Assembly (NCBI RefSeq): GCF_001971585.1
Contig: NZ_CP019323.1
Location: 424,053 to 488,052 of the forward strand
Source of the DNA: Companilactobacillus allii
GTDB lineage: Bacteria; Bacillota; Bacilli; Lactobacillales; Lactobacillaceae
Direction: 5' to 3'
DNA: 64,000 bases
Part shown: one piece after another, positions 27,054 through 37,165 of the stretch
Layout: each line of letters begins with the position of its first letter
Numbering within the stretch: position 1 is the first letter of the stretch
The notes under the pieces: generated by a model
Databases searched by the model: none
The model's input: the letters and a program-made list of their open reading frames with translations, nothing else
Told to the model about the DNA's origin: nothing
Program-made: the position numbers and the translations under genes

Positions 27054-27161
27054 GAGTGAAAAATACCGGGAGATGCCGAGCAGTGCCTAGACTATTGAAT
27101 GTATCACAAAATGATACATTCAATAGTCGTAGCAAGCACAGACATCTGGTATTTTTCACTC
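27054..27161. repeat. 108-base two-stem hairpin after gntR
   Basis: Outer arms GAGTGAAAAATACC (27054-27067) and GGTATTTTTCACTC (27148-27161) are perfect complements, and so are inner arms ACTATTGAATGTATCA (27091-27106) and TGATACATTCAATAGT (27112-27127). Between them is a partly paired zone (GAGATG/CATCT). It could terminate transcripts from both sides. It has the same outer-joint-inner plan as the dispersed repeat directly downstream. Confidence 0.65.
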
Positions 27162-27193
27162 GTTTCAACCAAAAATGTGATGGTAGTATTACT

Positions 27194-27322
27194 CAAATTT
27201 GCAGCGAAAACGTATGCCAAAGCACAACTTTCTCCGTTTAGTTCAAAAAAGCCTAGCATTTACTTTCGTAAATACTAGACTTTTTCGTACTATACTCAAA
27301 AGCTGAACGCGCTTTGGCACAC
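27194..27322 (+). repeat. Dispersed long-hairpin repeat, copy 3
   Basis: 5' flank CAAATTTGCAGCGAAAACG, outer arms TGCCAAAGC (27215-27223) and GCTTTGGCA (27311-27319), left joint TTTCTCCGTTTA, inner hairpin around CATTTACTTTCGTAAAT and right joint CTCAAAAGCTG. It is close in sequence to copy 4 on the other strand at 54987-55113, except that the outer arms differ while remaining complementary. Confidence 0.72.
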
Positions 27323-27341
27323 TTTATATTTCACACTATCT

Positions 27342-28724
27342 TTAATCAGTAACAGCATCCCCTGCATCAGCAGCGATTTCTGCACCTTTTGCTTGTTCTT
27401 CTGTATATAACTTATTATCGTAAAACTTGATGAATGGATAGTAAATCACTGTGGCAGCTAGTGCTGTTACAACACCCAACACTGCACCTCTCCAATCACC
27501 ACCGGTACCAATAAATCCACTTAGACCAACTGGTGATGGCCATGGAACTTGAGCAATAACAGCATGGACCATATGGAACTTAATAGCAAAGTAACTGATT
27601 GAAGCAGCTACCATTGGAGCTAGGAAGAATGGTACAGCCAAATATGGGTTATAAACCATTGGCATACCGAAGATAATAGGCTCATTGATATTGAAGATCG
27701 ATGGAACAATGGCAGCCTTACCAAGAGTCTTCAATTGTGTAGATCTGGCAAATAATGTAATGAAAATAACCATACCTAAAGTAGCACCTGAACCACCAAC
27801 TGTAACGAACATGTTGTTGAATTCACCAGCGAATGGAATATTTCCACCAGCTTGGTTAGCTTCCATATTTGCTAAAACAATAGGTGTAAGGAATGATGTG
27901 ATGATTGTAGCACCGTGAATACCAACGATCCACAAAGCATGAATCAAGAAGTAAATGACCATGACACCAAGCCATGAACTAGCTAAGTTAGTAACGAAAC
28001 TAAATGGAATTGAGATCATCTTGAAAATATCTGTTCCAAGAGCAACCAAAGTTCCGTTGATGATCAAAACAACAAATACAATAACAAATGTTGGAATCAA
28101 AGCTGTAAATGAACGTGAAACACCTGTTGGTAATGTATCTGGCATCTTAATGATCCAGTTACGTTTAACACAGAGACAATATAATTTAACAGCTAGAATC
28201 GACATAATAATTGCTGTAAAAATACCACTAGTACCTAATCTATCGATTGTTGCACTCATACGGAATCCATTAACAACTGTTTCTGTAGAAGTGATTGAGT
28301 TAACAAGCTTCAATGTTCCACCCTTAACTACCAATTCTGGTAGACATAAGAAGAATGCGAACATTGATAAAAGAGCACCGTTAAGCGGATTAACAGAGAT
28401 TTTCTCTTCATGAGCTTGAATCTTGGTATATTCGTAACCAAAAACCAAACCAAAGTATAACGACAAGATTCCCATTGTACATGTATTAGCTAACATGTAT
28501 AGGTCACTAAATTTGAAAAATGTAGCGTCGAAGAATCCCTTTAGAGCAGGAAATGTATCTGGCAAAATATTCAAAACTAAGAACATTGAACCCACGATAG
28601 TGAACGGAATACTGGCCATACCAGCTGCCATAACACCACGAACGATTCTGAATTGAGATAGTTTACCCATTGGCCCCATAAGGTATTTTTCCATAAACTG
28701 GAATACTTTATTGTTACTATCCAT
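27342..28724 (-). CDS. celB: PTS cellobiose/lactose-type transporter subunit EIIC
   Basis: 460-residue membrane permease of the lactose/cellobiose EIIC family. About ten hydrophobic segments surround the family region PSIFNINEPIIFGMPMVYNP, the sugar and phosphate channel site. It lacks EIIA and EIIB domains, which must be encoded elsewhere, as none lie in this operon. The start at 28724 has GGGAG eight bases upstream. It is last in a three-gene operon after a 6-phospho-beta-glucosidase and a small membrane protein, so the imported beta-glucoside is phosphorylated and hydrolysed. GntR control is predicted from the operator upstream of the operon. Confidence 0.88.
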   Translation of the reverse strand: MDSNNKVFQFMEKYLMGPMGKLSQFRIVRGVMAAGMASIPFTIVGSMFLVLNILPDTFPALKGFFDATFFKFSDLYMLANTCTMGILSLYFGLVFGYEYTKIQAHEEKISVNPLNGALLSMFAFFLCLPELVVKGGTLKLVNSITSTETVVNGFRMSATIDRLGTSGIFTAIIMSILAVKLYCLCVKRNWIIKMPDTLPTGVSRSFTALIPTFVIVFVVLIINGTLVALGTDIFKMISIPFSFVTNLASSWLGVMVIYFLIHALWIVGIHGATIITSFLTPIVLANMEANQAGGNIPFAGEFNNMFVTVGGSGATLGMVIFITLFARSTQLKTLGKAAIVPSIFNINEPIIFGMPMVYNPYLAVPFFLAPMVAASISYFAIKFHMVHAVIAQVPWPSPVGLSGFIGTGGDWRGAVLGVVTALAATVIYYPFIKFYDNKLYTEEQAKGAEIAADAGDAVTD

Positions 28725-28748
28725 TTCTACTTCTCCCTATAATATATT

Positions 28749-29246
28749 TTATAGATTTATCGAATTGCGATAATCCTTAATTCTCGATAATGACTTGTCT
28801 AATCCATTACTGATATTGTAAATTTTGCGTTCAAGTACCAGACATCCCAAAGCCCCAATTATTAGGATACTGATCATAAAATTGGCTCCGTTTGGACGTA
28901 CAAATGGAAATATCTCTGAAAACATTGATGTATAGCTTAATCCAGCCATTATCAGATTAACTAATAACTGTGCCAAATAATATCTGAAAGCATGCGGTAC
29001 ATCGTTTCCTCGATCATGATATTTCTTAACTTGTTCAACTATCACAAAAATAGAACTGATCAAAAGTAGCGCGGGAATAATAGCGGCAGGCTTGTGATAA
29101 CCTGCGAGTAATATAAACCAATACATATTGGCGAAGAAATATCCGGCTGTTAGATACCGAATCAGTAAGAATCGATTAAAATACATACTGCGAATACTCA
29201 CCTTGTTCTTATTTCTCTCGAAATCTTTCTTTTCAGCATCAGTCAT
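28749..29246 (-). CDS. Small integral membrane protein in the beta-glucoside PTS operon, function unknown
   Basis: 165 residues with four to five hydrophobic segments (RYLTAGYFFANMYWFILLAG; IIPALLLISSIFVIVEQV; YLAQLLVNLIMAGLSYTSMF; MISILIIGALGCLVLE) and charged ends. The ATG at 29246 is chosen because GGAGG lies eight bases upstream; the first ATG in the frame overlaps that site. It sits 24 bases before celB and 26 after the phospho-glucosidase. I know no function; a helper of the EIIC is inference from position only. Confidence 0.75.
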   Translation of the reverse strand: MTDAEKKDFERNKNKVSIRSMYFNRFLLIRYLTAGYFFANMYWFILLAGYHKPAAIIPALLLISSIFVIVEQVKKYHDRGNDVPHAFRYYLAQLLVNLIMAGLSYTSMFSEIFPFVRPNGANFMISILIIGALGCLVLERKIYNISNGLDKSLSRIKDYRNSINL

Positions 29247-29272
29247 TAAATATTCCTCCATAAATAGTTGAA

Positions 29273-30727
<1,455 letters not shown>

Positions 30728-30740
30728 CTATATTAATTTT

Positions 30741-30802
30741 ATGAAACCGTTTTCTCTACAAGCACTAGTATAATTTGTTGGTACTAATATTTCAAGTACC
30801 AA
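30741..30802 (-). promoter_or_regulatory. Promoter, GntR operator and cre site of the beta-glucoside operon
   Basis: Minus-strand promoter TTGAAA (30790-30795), 17 bases, TATACT (30767-30772). The -35 lies inside the operator TTGGTA-13-TACCAA (30778-30802), so binding would block RNA polymerase. Plus-strand ATGAAACCGTTTTCT (30741-30755) is a full cre match just downstream of the start site. Confidence 0.78.
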
Positions 30803-30826
30803 TATAATTTAATTGTTAGACAAAAT

Positions 30827-30874
30827 AAAAAAATCGCTATCTCACGCTGTTTAGGCATGTAATAACGATTTTTT
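30827..30874. terminator. Weak bidirectional terminator-like hairpin
   Basis: AAAAAATCG pairs with CGATTTTTT across a loose 30-base loop. No plus-strand gene ends here; function uncertain. Confidence 0.35.
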
Positions 30875-30978
30875 ATTTAGTGTTTTGGTAAAAAATACAT
30901 ACTTTAAAAATCCTTTGGTTACTTTCACAAATAACTATGCTAAGTTGAAACTATAAACATTTTATTTGGGGGCAGTCA

Positions 30979-31656
30979 ATGAAGCTATGGCATAAGATAT
31001 TTTTCATCACAATAGGTCTGATTGGATTCATCAGTCTTTGCTTTGTCATTTGGATTAATTATCGTGAGGTTATTGAGACCTTCTTTACCTATACTTTCGA
31101 CCGCCAAACATTAATCAACTTATTACGGCATCAGGGTAAACATAATATAATTCTATTCATGGCAGTAATAGCTATTGGATCAGCTATTCCCGGTATGCCA
31201 ATTGCGGCAGTAGCGGTTCTAACGGGGGTCTGCTTTGGTAACTGGCTTGGATTTGCCATAAATGTAGTTGGTATTTTCCTTGGAAACTTACTATCACTAT
31301 ACATTTTAGGCAAATTTCCACACAAAATTAGACCAAGTCGCTTTCGTCCAGTAGCTGATCATCTCAAAAATATGCGCCATCCCCGATTAGGACTTAGTAT
31401 CGGCTATGCTGTGCCAATGTTGCCAACTCTATTAGTCAATTACGCAGCACTAGAAATGCAAATATCGTTAAAAAACAAGGCTATGTGTATCTTAATTGGT
31501 TCCTTACCAGTTTCATTTCTTTACGCATTCGGTGGCAATGAATTGTTAGTGGGAAATACAAAGGCAGGCGTTATAATATTGGCTCTAATCTTATTATTAT
31601 TTGGATTATACGAAATCATTAAACGAGATCAACGTATTTTGAAAGCTAATGATTAA
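30979..31656 (+). CDS. TVP38/TMEM64 (VTT domain) membrane protein
   Basis: 225-residue protein with five to six hydrophobic segments. The central SAIPGMPIAAVAVLTGVCFG and the following GFAINVVGIFLGNLLSLYILGKF fit the VTT/SNARE-associated (DedA-like) fold, with re-entrant loops thought to move lipids. The cargo in bacteria is not settled. It begins with ATG at 30979 behind GGGGGC. It is a single gene, followed by a terminator of the ACTGGAATT type. Confidence 0.75.
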   Translation: MKLWHKIFFITIGLIGFISLCFVIWINYREVIETFFTYTFDRQTLINLLRHQGKHNIILFMAVIAIGSAIPGMPIAAVAVLTGVCFGNWLGFAINVVGIFLGNLLSLYILGKFPHKIRPSRFRPVADHLKNMRHPRLGLSIGYAVPMLPTLLVNYAALEMQISLKNKAMCILIGSLPVSFLYAFGGNELLVGNTKAGVIILALILLLFGLYEIIKRDQRILKAND

Positions 31657-31670
31657 TTCGGATATTCAAT

Positions 31671-31722
31671 AAACTGGAATTCTTTAGGCATATTTATCAA
31701 GCCAAGGAATTCCAGTTTTTCA
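31671..31722 (+). terminator. Terminator of the VTT-domain gene
   Basis: AAACTGGAATTC pairs with GAATTCCAGTTT, plus an inner GGC/GCC stem and loop ATATTTAT, then five T. Related to the hairpin at 1140-1188. Confidence 0.78.
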
Positions 31723-31818
31723 TTTATCAAAAATATAATAATTACACCATAAACAGAATGTTTACTAAACTAGTGATATATTGGAATTAACATCAAACTA
31801 TAATAGAGGTATGAATCA

Positions 31819-32697
31819 TTGAGTGAAAAGAAGTTTAACATCGGAGTAGATGCCGGTGGGACCAAGACTAGAGCCTGTTTATTCGATGGAGACACTGTAA
31901 TTTCAGAACCCATCACTGACATGGGTAATCCAGTAGAGAATTATGATTTGGCAATGAACAATATTCAATATGCAATCGACTCTGTTTTGCACGATAAAAA
32001 CATATCGTCTACAGATGTATCTTGTATTGGAATCGGTTGTGCTGGCGCAGATTCATCTGGATTAGTTCCAATTATGGTGCACTCGTTTGAGAAGAAATAT
32101 AAAACTAAGATAATTATAAAAAGCGACGTCGTTATGAGCCACATCGCCACATTCAACAACAAAGACGGTGTCTTGTTAATATCTGGTACTGGGTCAGCCG
32201 TCATCAATCGTGGCAACGACAAATTCATCAAAAAAGGTGGTTGGGGACCAACAATCGGTGATCAAGGTAGTGCCTATTGGATTGGCATTCACTTCGTTAA
32301 ACAACTGACTGAATATATGGACGATAACCCTGTTGAAAAGGGATTTGAAGAATTGGTTCCTAAACTTCAAGAAACACTCAAAGATAGAAAAGACATTATC
32401 GATACAGTTTATTTACGACCTAAGAAAAATGTCGCAAATCTGTCATTAATAACGCTTGAATTCCCAGATAATCTTTATGTTAAAAAACTATTGAACTATG
32501 CCGGCCTTGAATTGAGCAAGATGGTACTATCAGTAATTACTTATCCTGAAAATACAAATCTTGCCATTGAAGGTAGCGTCATCAAGAATAATGCCGTTGT
32601 CCGTCATGCGATGGAACATAACTTAACTAAACATGGTGTTAAATTCACTTATCGTGATACTGTTTCCGGTTCACATGGGGTTTTATTTTTGAGTTAA
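31819..32697 (+). CDS. BadF/BadG/BcrA/BcrD-type ATPase, N-acetylglucosamine kinase-like
   Basis: 292-residue protein of the actin/hexokinase (ASKHA) superfamily. NIGVDAGGTKTRACLFDG is the phosphate-1 loop; GIGCAGADSS and LLISGTGSAVINRG are the phosphate-2 and sugar-binding regions; GGWGPTIGDQGSAYWIG is typical of bacterial GlcNAc kinases of this family. It would phosphorylate an amino sugar, perhaps from peptidoglycan turnover. The start is a TTG at 31819 with AGAGGT eight bases upstream; the nearer ATG runs into a stop after three codons. No PTS or amino-sugar genes adjoin it. Confidence 0.8.
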   Translation: MSEKKFNIGVDAGGTKTRACLFDGDTVISEPITDMGNPVENYDLAMNNIQYAIDSVLHDKNISSTDVSCIGIGCAGADSSGLVPIMVHSFEKKYKTKIIIKSDVVMSHIATFNNKDGVLLISGTGSAVINRGNDKFIKKGGWGPTIGDQGSAYWIGIHFVKQLTEYMDDNPVEKGFEELVPKLQETLKDRKDIIDTVYLRPKKNVANLSLITLEFPDNLYVKKLLNYAGLELSKMVLSVITYPENTNLAIEGSVIKNNAVVRHAMEHNLTKHGVKFTYRDTVSGSHGVLFLS

Positions 32698-32770
32698 AAT
32701 GTCTAATAACGCATGGCTTTTTCCGCTAAAGTTCAAGACACATTTCGATATTCTTTCTACTTGTTTGCTT

Positions 32771-32891
32771 CGCAAACGCGTAATAACACATAATTTTTTC
32801 CGCTTAATTTAAATATTCCTAGCAATCACGATGTGATTACTAGGAATATTTAAGTTAATGCTCGAAAATTGCCCATGTGTTATTACGCTCT
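32771..32891 (+). repeat. Dispersed long-hairpin repeat, copy 2
   Basis: Outer arms GCGTAATAACACAT (32778-32791) and ATGTGTTATTACGC (32875-32888) are perfect complements; joints TTTTTTCCGCTTA and GCTCGAAAATT match the other copies; the inner stem of about 20 bp contains AATCAC/GTGATT. Upstream, 32705-32745 (AACGCATGGCTTTTTCCGC...) looks like a decayed partial copy. It fills the convergent gap between the kinase and the polymerase gene. Confidence 0.7.
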
Positions 32892-32894
32892 AAA

Positions 32895-34193
32895 TCAATC
32901 ATAAGCATTGCCACCACTATGCCCACCAACTAGTGAAGCTCGACTTTTAGCAGTTCCAGCATCCAAAAGTGAACTAGCCTTGATCAGTGAATTGAAACCA
33001 AAACGTTTACGAATATCATCGACCAAATAATCCAAGTCGTGTGCCTTGATCTGTTTATCTGCCTTTTGGAAAATATCCAGCTGCAGGTCATTATCATCAG
33101 TTAGATCTCCAACACTGACACTGATATTCCTAACTATTTCACCGTTATATAGCTCTCTAAACATCAACAATAACTGCGCTACAATATCTTTATTCAAATT
33201 AGTGGCTTCAATTTTCTTAGACTTACCAAACCCACTTTTATCACTGATCTGATTGAAACCAAACCCGACATATAAATGGATATTTCGTGCCATCTTATGT
33301 CTTGAACGGATACGTGATGCCACCTGCTCACCTATTTCTCTTATGACAATTTCAATATCACGTTGTTTAGTGTAATCCCGTGGCAATACTTGTGAATTAC
33401 CAAATGACTTAGACTTAGCGTGGAACTTTTGCGTTAATATTGACCGATCCACTCCCCAAGAATGTGCGAAAAGTTGTTCACCAACGACGCCGAATTCTTT
33501 TTTTAACCAGTAAGGATCATAACTGGCCAATTCTTTTATCGTATAGATACCTAATTTGTTCAAGCGTTTTTCTGTTCTTTTGTTCACTCCCCAAAAGTCA
33601 GTTAAGTTATCGATCTTCCAAACCTTATCCGGTACATTTTGATAGGACCAATATGCCATGAAACTCTCATTGTGCTTGGCTTCATTGTCTAGTGCTAATT
33701 TGGCCAGCAATGGATTATCTCCAATACCAACGGTCGTATACAAGCCCAATTTATCTCTAACTTCCCTTTGAATCCTTCTAGCGACATCAAAAGGTGTCTT
33801 GCCAAATAACCTCCAAGACTTGGTCAGATCCAAAATACTCTCATCAATTGAATATGGATGTAGATCTTCGTCAGCGACATATTCTCTGAAGATATTATTG
33901 ATCTGTAAGTTACGATGTATGTACAAGTTCATCCGAGGTGGGACAATTATCATTTCTTTTAACATCGGTAAGTCACATCCGTGCGAAACATTATTCTTAA
34001 TGCCGTATTTTTTCTTCGCCATTGGAGAAGTTGCTAGTACCAATCCACTGCCGGTATTATCTGCCCTCGACATCACGACTAGTACTGCTTCAAGTGGATT
34101 GATTCCCAGTTCGACACATTCACAGCTTGCATAAAATGACTTGTTATCAATGGCAAATATCAATCTGCGTGGTTCATTTTTGTAATCATACAC
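32895..34193 (-). CDS. Y-family DNA polymerase (UmuC/UvrX-like)
   Basis: 432-residue translesion polymerase. IFAIDNKSFYASCECV holds the first catalytic Asp; HPYSIDESILDL holds the second (SIDE motif). A helix-hairpin-helix region (LTDFWGVNKRTEKRLNKLGI) and little-finger domain follow. It lacks the C-terminal beta-clamp motif I could name with confidence. It overlaps the upstream YolD-like gene by eight bases, the standard YolD-UvrX pairing in Firmicutes, often on phages and plasmids as well as chromosomes. I found no clear LexA box upstream. Confidence 0.9.
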   Translation of the reverse strand: MYDYKNEPRRLIFAIDNKSFYASCECVELGINPLEAVLVVMSRADNTGSGLVLATSPMAKKKYGIKNNVSHGCDLPMLKEMIIVPPRMNLYIHRNLQINNIFREYVADEDLHPYSIDESILDLTKSWRLFGKTPFDVARRIQREVRDKLGLYTTVGIGDNPLLAKLALDNEAKHNESFMAYWSYQNVPDKVWKIDNLTDFWGVNKRTEKRLNKLGIYTIKELASYDPYWLKKEFGVVGEQLFAHSWGVDRSILTQKFHAKSKSFGNSQVLPRDYTKQRDIEIVIREIGEQVASRIRSRHKMARNIHLYVGFGFNQISDKSGFGKSKKIEATNLNKDIVAQLLLMFRELYNGEIVRNISVSVGDLTDDNDLQLDIFQKADKQIKAHDLDYLVDDIRKRFGFNSLIKASSLLDAGTAKSRASLVGGHSGGNAYD

Positions 34194-34554
34194 TTCTATC
34201 GCCTACCGTTCTCACGTTTCTAATATTATCAAGTTTGACCTTTGTTTCATTGACCATTACGGATTCTTCATTATATCCGAGTACATTTCCGTCAATTTCA
34301 CACGGTATTTTCCCCTCTAAGTCAAGATTGTTCTCTTGAACGATCACTGTTAATCCACTACTAAAGGAATTGAACAATATCTGTCCTATCTCTTCTTCAC
34401 TTTGTTGCGGAAGTATCTCAATAATGGTATTTCGCTCTTTGTCTTGTTTGGCCCACTTAATCGTATGATCACTGAGGTAGAACCCCTGCCACTTCTTCAT
34501 CCCACGATCATTGTAGTTGGCAAAAAACTTATTTAATTCATCATCAGAAAGCAT
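34186..34554 (-). CDS. YolD-like protein
   Basis: 122-residue partner of the UmuC-type polymerase. MKKWQGFYLSDHTIKWAKQD and a beta-rich C-terminus (DLEGKIPCEIDGNVLGYNE) resemble the YolD family, which occurs almost only next to Y-family polymerase genes. Its biochemical role is unsettled. The eight-base overlap with the polymerase start implies coupled translation. It likely leads the two-gene operon. Confidence 0.8.
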   Translation of the reverse strand: MLSDDELNKFFANYNDRGMKKWQGFYLSDHTIKWAKQDKERNTIIEILPQQSEEEIGQILFNSFSSGLTVIVQENNLDLEGKIPCEIDGNVLGYNEESVMVNETKVKLDNIRNVRTVGDRSV

Positions 34555-34589
34555 TCTATCACCTTAATCACATTATACGAACGCATGTT

Positions 34590-35354
34590 CTAAAATGCAA
34601 TAGTGAATCTTTCTAGCTTTAACAAAATACTCATCAACGAAGATACAAAATAATAAATACCACTTAATCCAATAAAAATATAAATACACTTACTTACTAA
34701 CTCTAAGTTCATATGGTCAAGTAATTTGCCGGCAACAAAAGTTCCAACTCCGGCACCCACTATTCCTATTAAAATAATCGGTAATTCATTCAAAGTTATG
34801 ATTCCATTAAAAATCCTAAATGAAGACGTAAATAACATATCAAACACAAAAAAAGACTGAACGGTCGCCATATATTCTTCTTTGGAATCCGACAATGACA
34901 AGAAATATAACGCCATTAACGGTCCACCGATACCAAACAGGCCACTGAAAAATCCTGATATCAATACAAATATGACCGCTACCCAAAGTGGGAACTTCTT
35001 TTGTGCTGAAGTATGTGTAAACAAAAAATACAATGATAATGCTATCAACAAGCATCCCAACAACACTCTAGATATTTGAACATTCATCATCCCACCTAGA
35101 TGAATCGATGACGATGCTACGACTGCATATAAAATAAACGGCCAGACTATTCTCTTTAACTTGATATAGTGACGATAATGATACGCCATCATAACAACTG
35201 AAATAACAGGTATCATCCCAGCAACACCAGCTGCTTTGGCCATGGGCAAAATACTTGGTAAAAATACCATCAAAACTATTGCTGGACCAAATCCTGTCAG
35301 TCCTTGAACTAATCCAGCCAAAATACCGGGGATAATTACTAAATACCAAGGCAT
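34590..35354 (-). CDS. TauE/SafE-family membrane transporter
   Basis: 254-residue membrane protein with about eight hydrophobic helices. GLTGFGPAIVLMVFLP near the N-terminus and GLFGIGGPLMALYFL in the second half are the paired GxxxxxG motifs of the two TauE repeats. Members export sulfite, sulfonates or organic acids, but assignment below family level is not possible. It follows the TetR gene by 15 bases on the same strand and is probably under its control. Confidence 0.84.
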   Translation of the reverse strand: MPWYLVIIPGILAGLVQGLTGFGPAIVLMVFLPSILPMAKAAGVAGMIPVISVVMMAYHYRHYIKLKRIVWPFILYAVVASSSIHLGGMMNVQISRVLLGCLLIALSLYFLFTHTSAQKKFPLWVAVIFVLISGFFSGLFGIGGPLMALYFLSLSDSKEEYMATVQSFFVFDMLFTSSFRIFNGIITLNELPIILIGIVGAGVGTFVAGKLLDHMNLELVSKCIYIFIGLSGIYYFVSSLMSILLKLERFTIAF

Positions 35355-35369
35355 GTAAATATTCCTCCT

Positions 35370-35927
35370 CTAATTTACTAACGAACTCATAGTCGAATTT
35401 TGAAATTTTGCAATCAGGTCATGCATTGAACTTAGGGATTCAACTTCCCCATTAATCAACCAAACTCGCCAGATAGAGTAAACTCCAGCACTCATGAAAC
35501 TAACCCAGTACTTATGCTGAGTCGCAGTTATTTCAACAGGCAACTTTAGTCCTTCGTAAAACTCTAACATATTATCGTCAAATATATTCTGAATAATATA
35601 CTCAAATCCCCTATCAATCGACAATTTAAGAACATCAGCATATCTAACGAAAAATTCGCCAACTTTACTTAGCTTATCCTCTTTTGAAGACTTTTCTTTT
35701 ACTTCATCAAATTGCGCTGTTATCAGTGGTTCAAAATAACTAATCAATAGATCATCTAAGGTATCAAAGTTTCTATAAAACGCCATTCGACTGACTCCAG
35801 CTTTTTTTACTACTTGGCTGACAGTTATTTGATTCAAGTCATTATGTTTCAACAGTTGCAACAATGCCGTAACTAGATATTCTTTGGAATCCTGCTTAAT
35901 TAATTGTGCATGCTTGGTAGCTGCCAT
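35370..35927 (-). CDS. TetR-family transcriptional regulator
   Basis: 185 residues. The HTH is LNQITVSQVVKKAGVSRMAFYRNF (about 31-55), with a C-terminal ligand domain whose PF14278-like feel (DDLLISYF...IIQNIFDD) is common in DhaS-like regulators. It is divergent from the reductase at 36047 and in operon with the TauE protein. The palindrome CGTTACA-AG-TGTAACG (36007-36022) between the divergent starts is its likely operator. Confidence 0.84.
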   Translation of the reverse strand: MAATKHAQLIKQDSKEYLVTALLQLLKHNDLNQITVSQVVKKAGVSRMAFYRNFDTLDDLLISYFEPLITAQFDEVKEKSSKEDKLSKVGEFFVRYADVLKLSIDRGFEYIIQNIFDDNMLEFYEGLKLPVEITATQHKYWVSFMSAGVYSIWRVWLINGEVESLSSMHDLIAKFQNSTMSSLVN

Positions 35928-36006
35928 TACAATTTCTCCATTCTGTCACAGATGCCTTCAATTTCCTTGAAAACACATTACTGTCATTGTAATATTCATC
36001 TACAGA

Positions 36007-36022
36007 CGTTACAAGTGTAACG
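36007..36022. promoter_or_regulatory. Palindromic operator between TetR and reductase genes
   Basis: CGTTACA and TGTAACG separated by two bases, 25 bases before the reductase start and 80 before the tetR start. Both size and place fit a TetR dimer site. Confidence 0.55.
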
Positions 36023-36046
36023 ACAATAAAAAAAGAGGAATTTAAA

Positions 36047-37075
36047 ATGACAAACAAATTAGTAGTAGTAACCGGTGGAAGTGGCTTTATCGCATCACAC
36101 ATTATTATCCAATTATTGCAACAAGGATACTCAGTGCGCACAACAATTCGTTCTCCCAAGAAAATCGACCTAATCAAAACATTGTTAACTAATGGAGGAA
36201 TTACTGACTTTACAAACTTATCATTCATGGAAGCTGATCTGACAAGTGATGATAATTGGAAAGCAGTCATGGCTGGTGCAACTTATGTAATCCACCCCGC
36301 TTCTCCCACACCAACTTTGAATTTTAAAAATGAAGATGAGATGATTCGCCCCGCTGTAGATGGTGTCTTAAGAGTCTTACGTTCAGCCAAAAATGCTGGC
36401 GTAAAACGAGTGGTTTTAACTTCAGCATATGGTGCGATCTTTGCTGGCCACAAGAATCGTACTACACCGTATACCGAAAAAGATTGGTCAGATTTATCTT
36501 CCAAAAAAATTCATCCTTACCAAAAATCAAAGACAATGTCGGAACGTGCAGCTTGGGATTTCATCAAGAATCAAGATTCCTTAGAACTAGCTACTGTTAA
36601 TCCAGTTGCTGTAATGGGCCCAGTATTGGCATCGGATTATTCCCATTCAAACATCCAGATCCAAGAATTACTCGAGGGTAAAATCAAAGCTGTACCCAAT
36701 GTTGATTCTGGTTATGTAGATGTCAGGGATGTGGCCAGTTTACATTTGAAGGCCATGGTTTCACCAAAAGCTAAGAATCAAAGATTCCTAGCAACTACCG
36801 GAGAAACACTGTCTATGCTTGATGTCGCTAACATTTTACGAGAAGAATTCCCTAAATATGCCAATAAATTACCCAAGAAAACCATTCCCAATATAGCCGT
36901 CAAGACTGCTGCAATGGGTAACCAACAATTGAAAATGATTGCTTCATTAGTTGGTGAATATGCAGAAACAAGCAATAAAAAAGCTGACACAATATTAGAC
37001 TGGCATCCACGTAGTTCACGCGTTGCCATTATTGCGACAGCTCAATCAATGATCGATTTAGGAATTGTAAAATAG
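36047..37075 (+). CDS. NAD(P)-dependent aldehyde/ketone reductase (extended SDR, dihydroflavonol reductase-like)
   Basis: 342 residues. VVVTGGSGFIASHIIIQLL is the Rossmann glycine motif; VVLTSAYGAIFAG and HPYQKSKTMSERA supply the catalytic Ser/Tyr/Lys triad (Tyr in PYQKSK). The family reduces diverse carbonyl compounds, so the substrate is unknown. AGAGGAA precedes the ATG. Its divergence from a TetR regulator and the palindrome between them suggest induction by a toxic or aldehyde substrate. Confidence 0.85.
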   Translation: MTNKLVVVTGGSGFIASHIIIQLLQQGYSVRTTIRSPKKIDLIKTLLTNGGITDFTNLSFMEADLTSDDNWKAVMAGATYVIHPASPTPTLNFKNEDEMIRPAVDGVLRVLRSAKNAGVKRVVLTSAYGAIFAGHKNRTTPYTEKDWSDLSSKKIHPYQKSKTMSERAAWDFIKNQDSLELATVNPVAVMGPVLASDYSHSNIQIQELLEGKIKAVPNVDSGYVDVRDVASLHLKAMVSPKAKNQRFLATTGETLSMLDVANILREEFPKYANKLPKKTIPNIAVKTAAMGNQQLKMIASLVGEYAETSNKKADTILDWHPRSSRVAIIATAQSMIDLGIVK

Positions 37076-37165
37076 ATATTTCATTTGGCATTATATTTTC
37101 CAATTGTTTCACATGGAACATATGGTATGGTAAATAATTTGTACACTATATATGGTATTCAATCA

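Noticed and set aside
34186-34620. LexA/SOS box before the YolD-UmuC operon
   Set aside because: No CGAAC-N4-GTTCG-like sequence; GAACGCATGTTC near 34580 is a palindrome but spaced differently.
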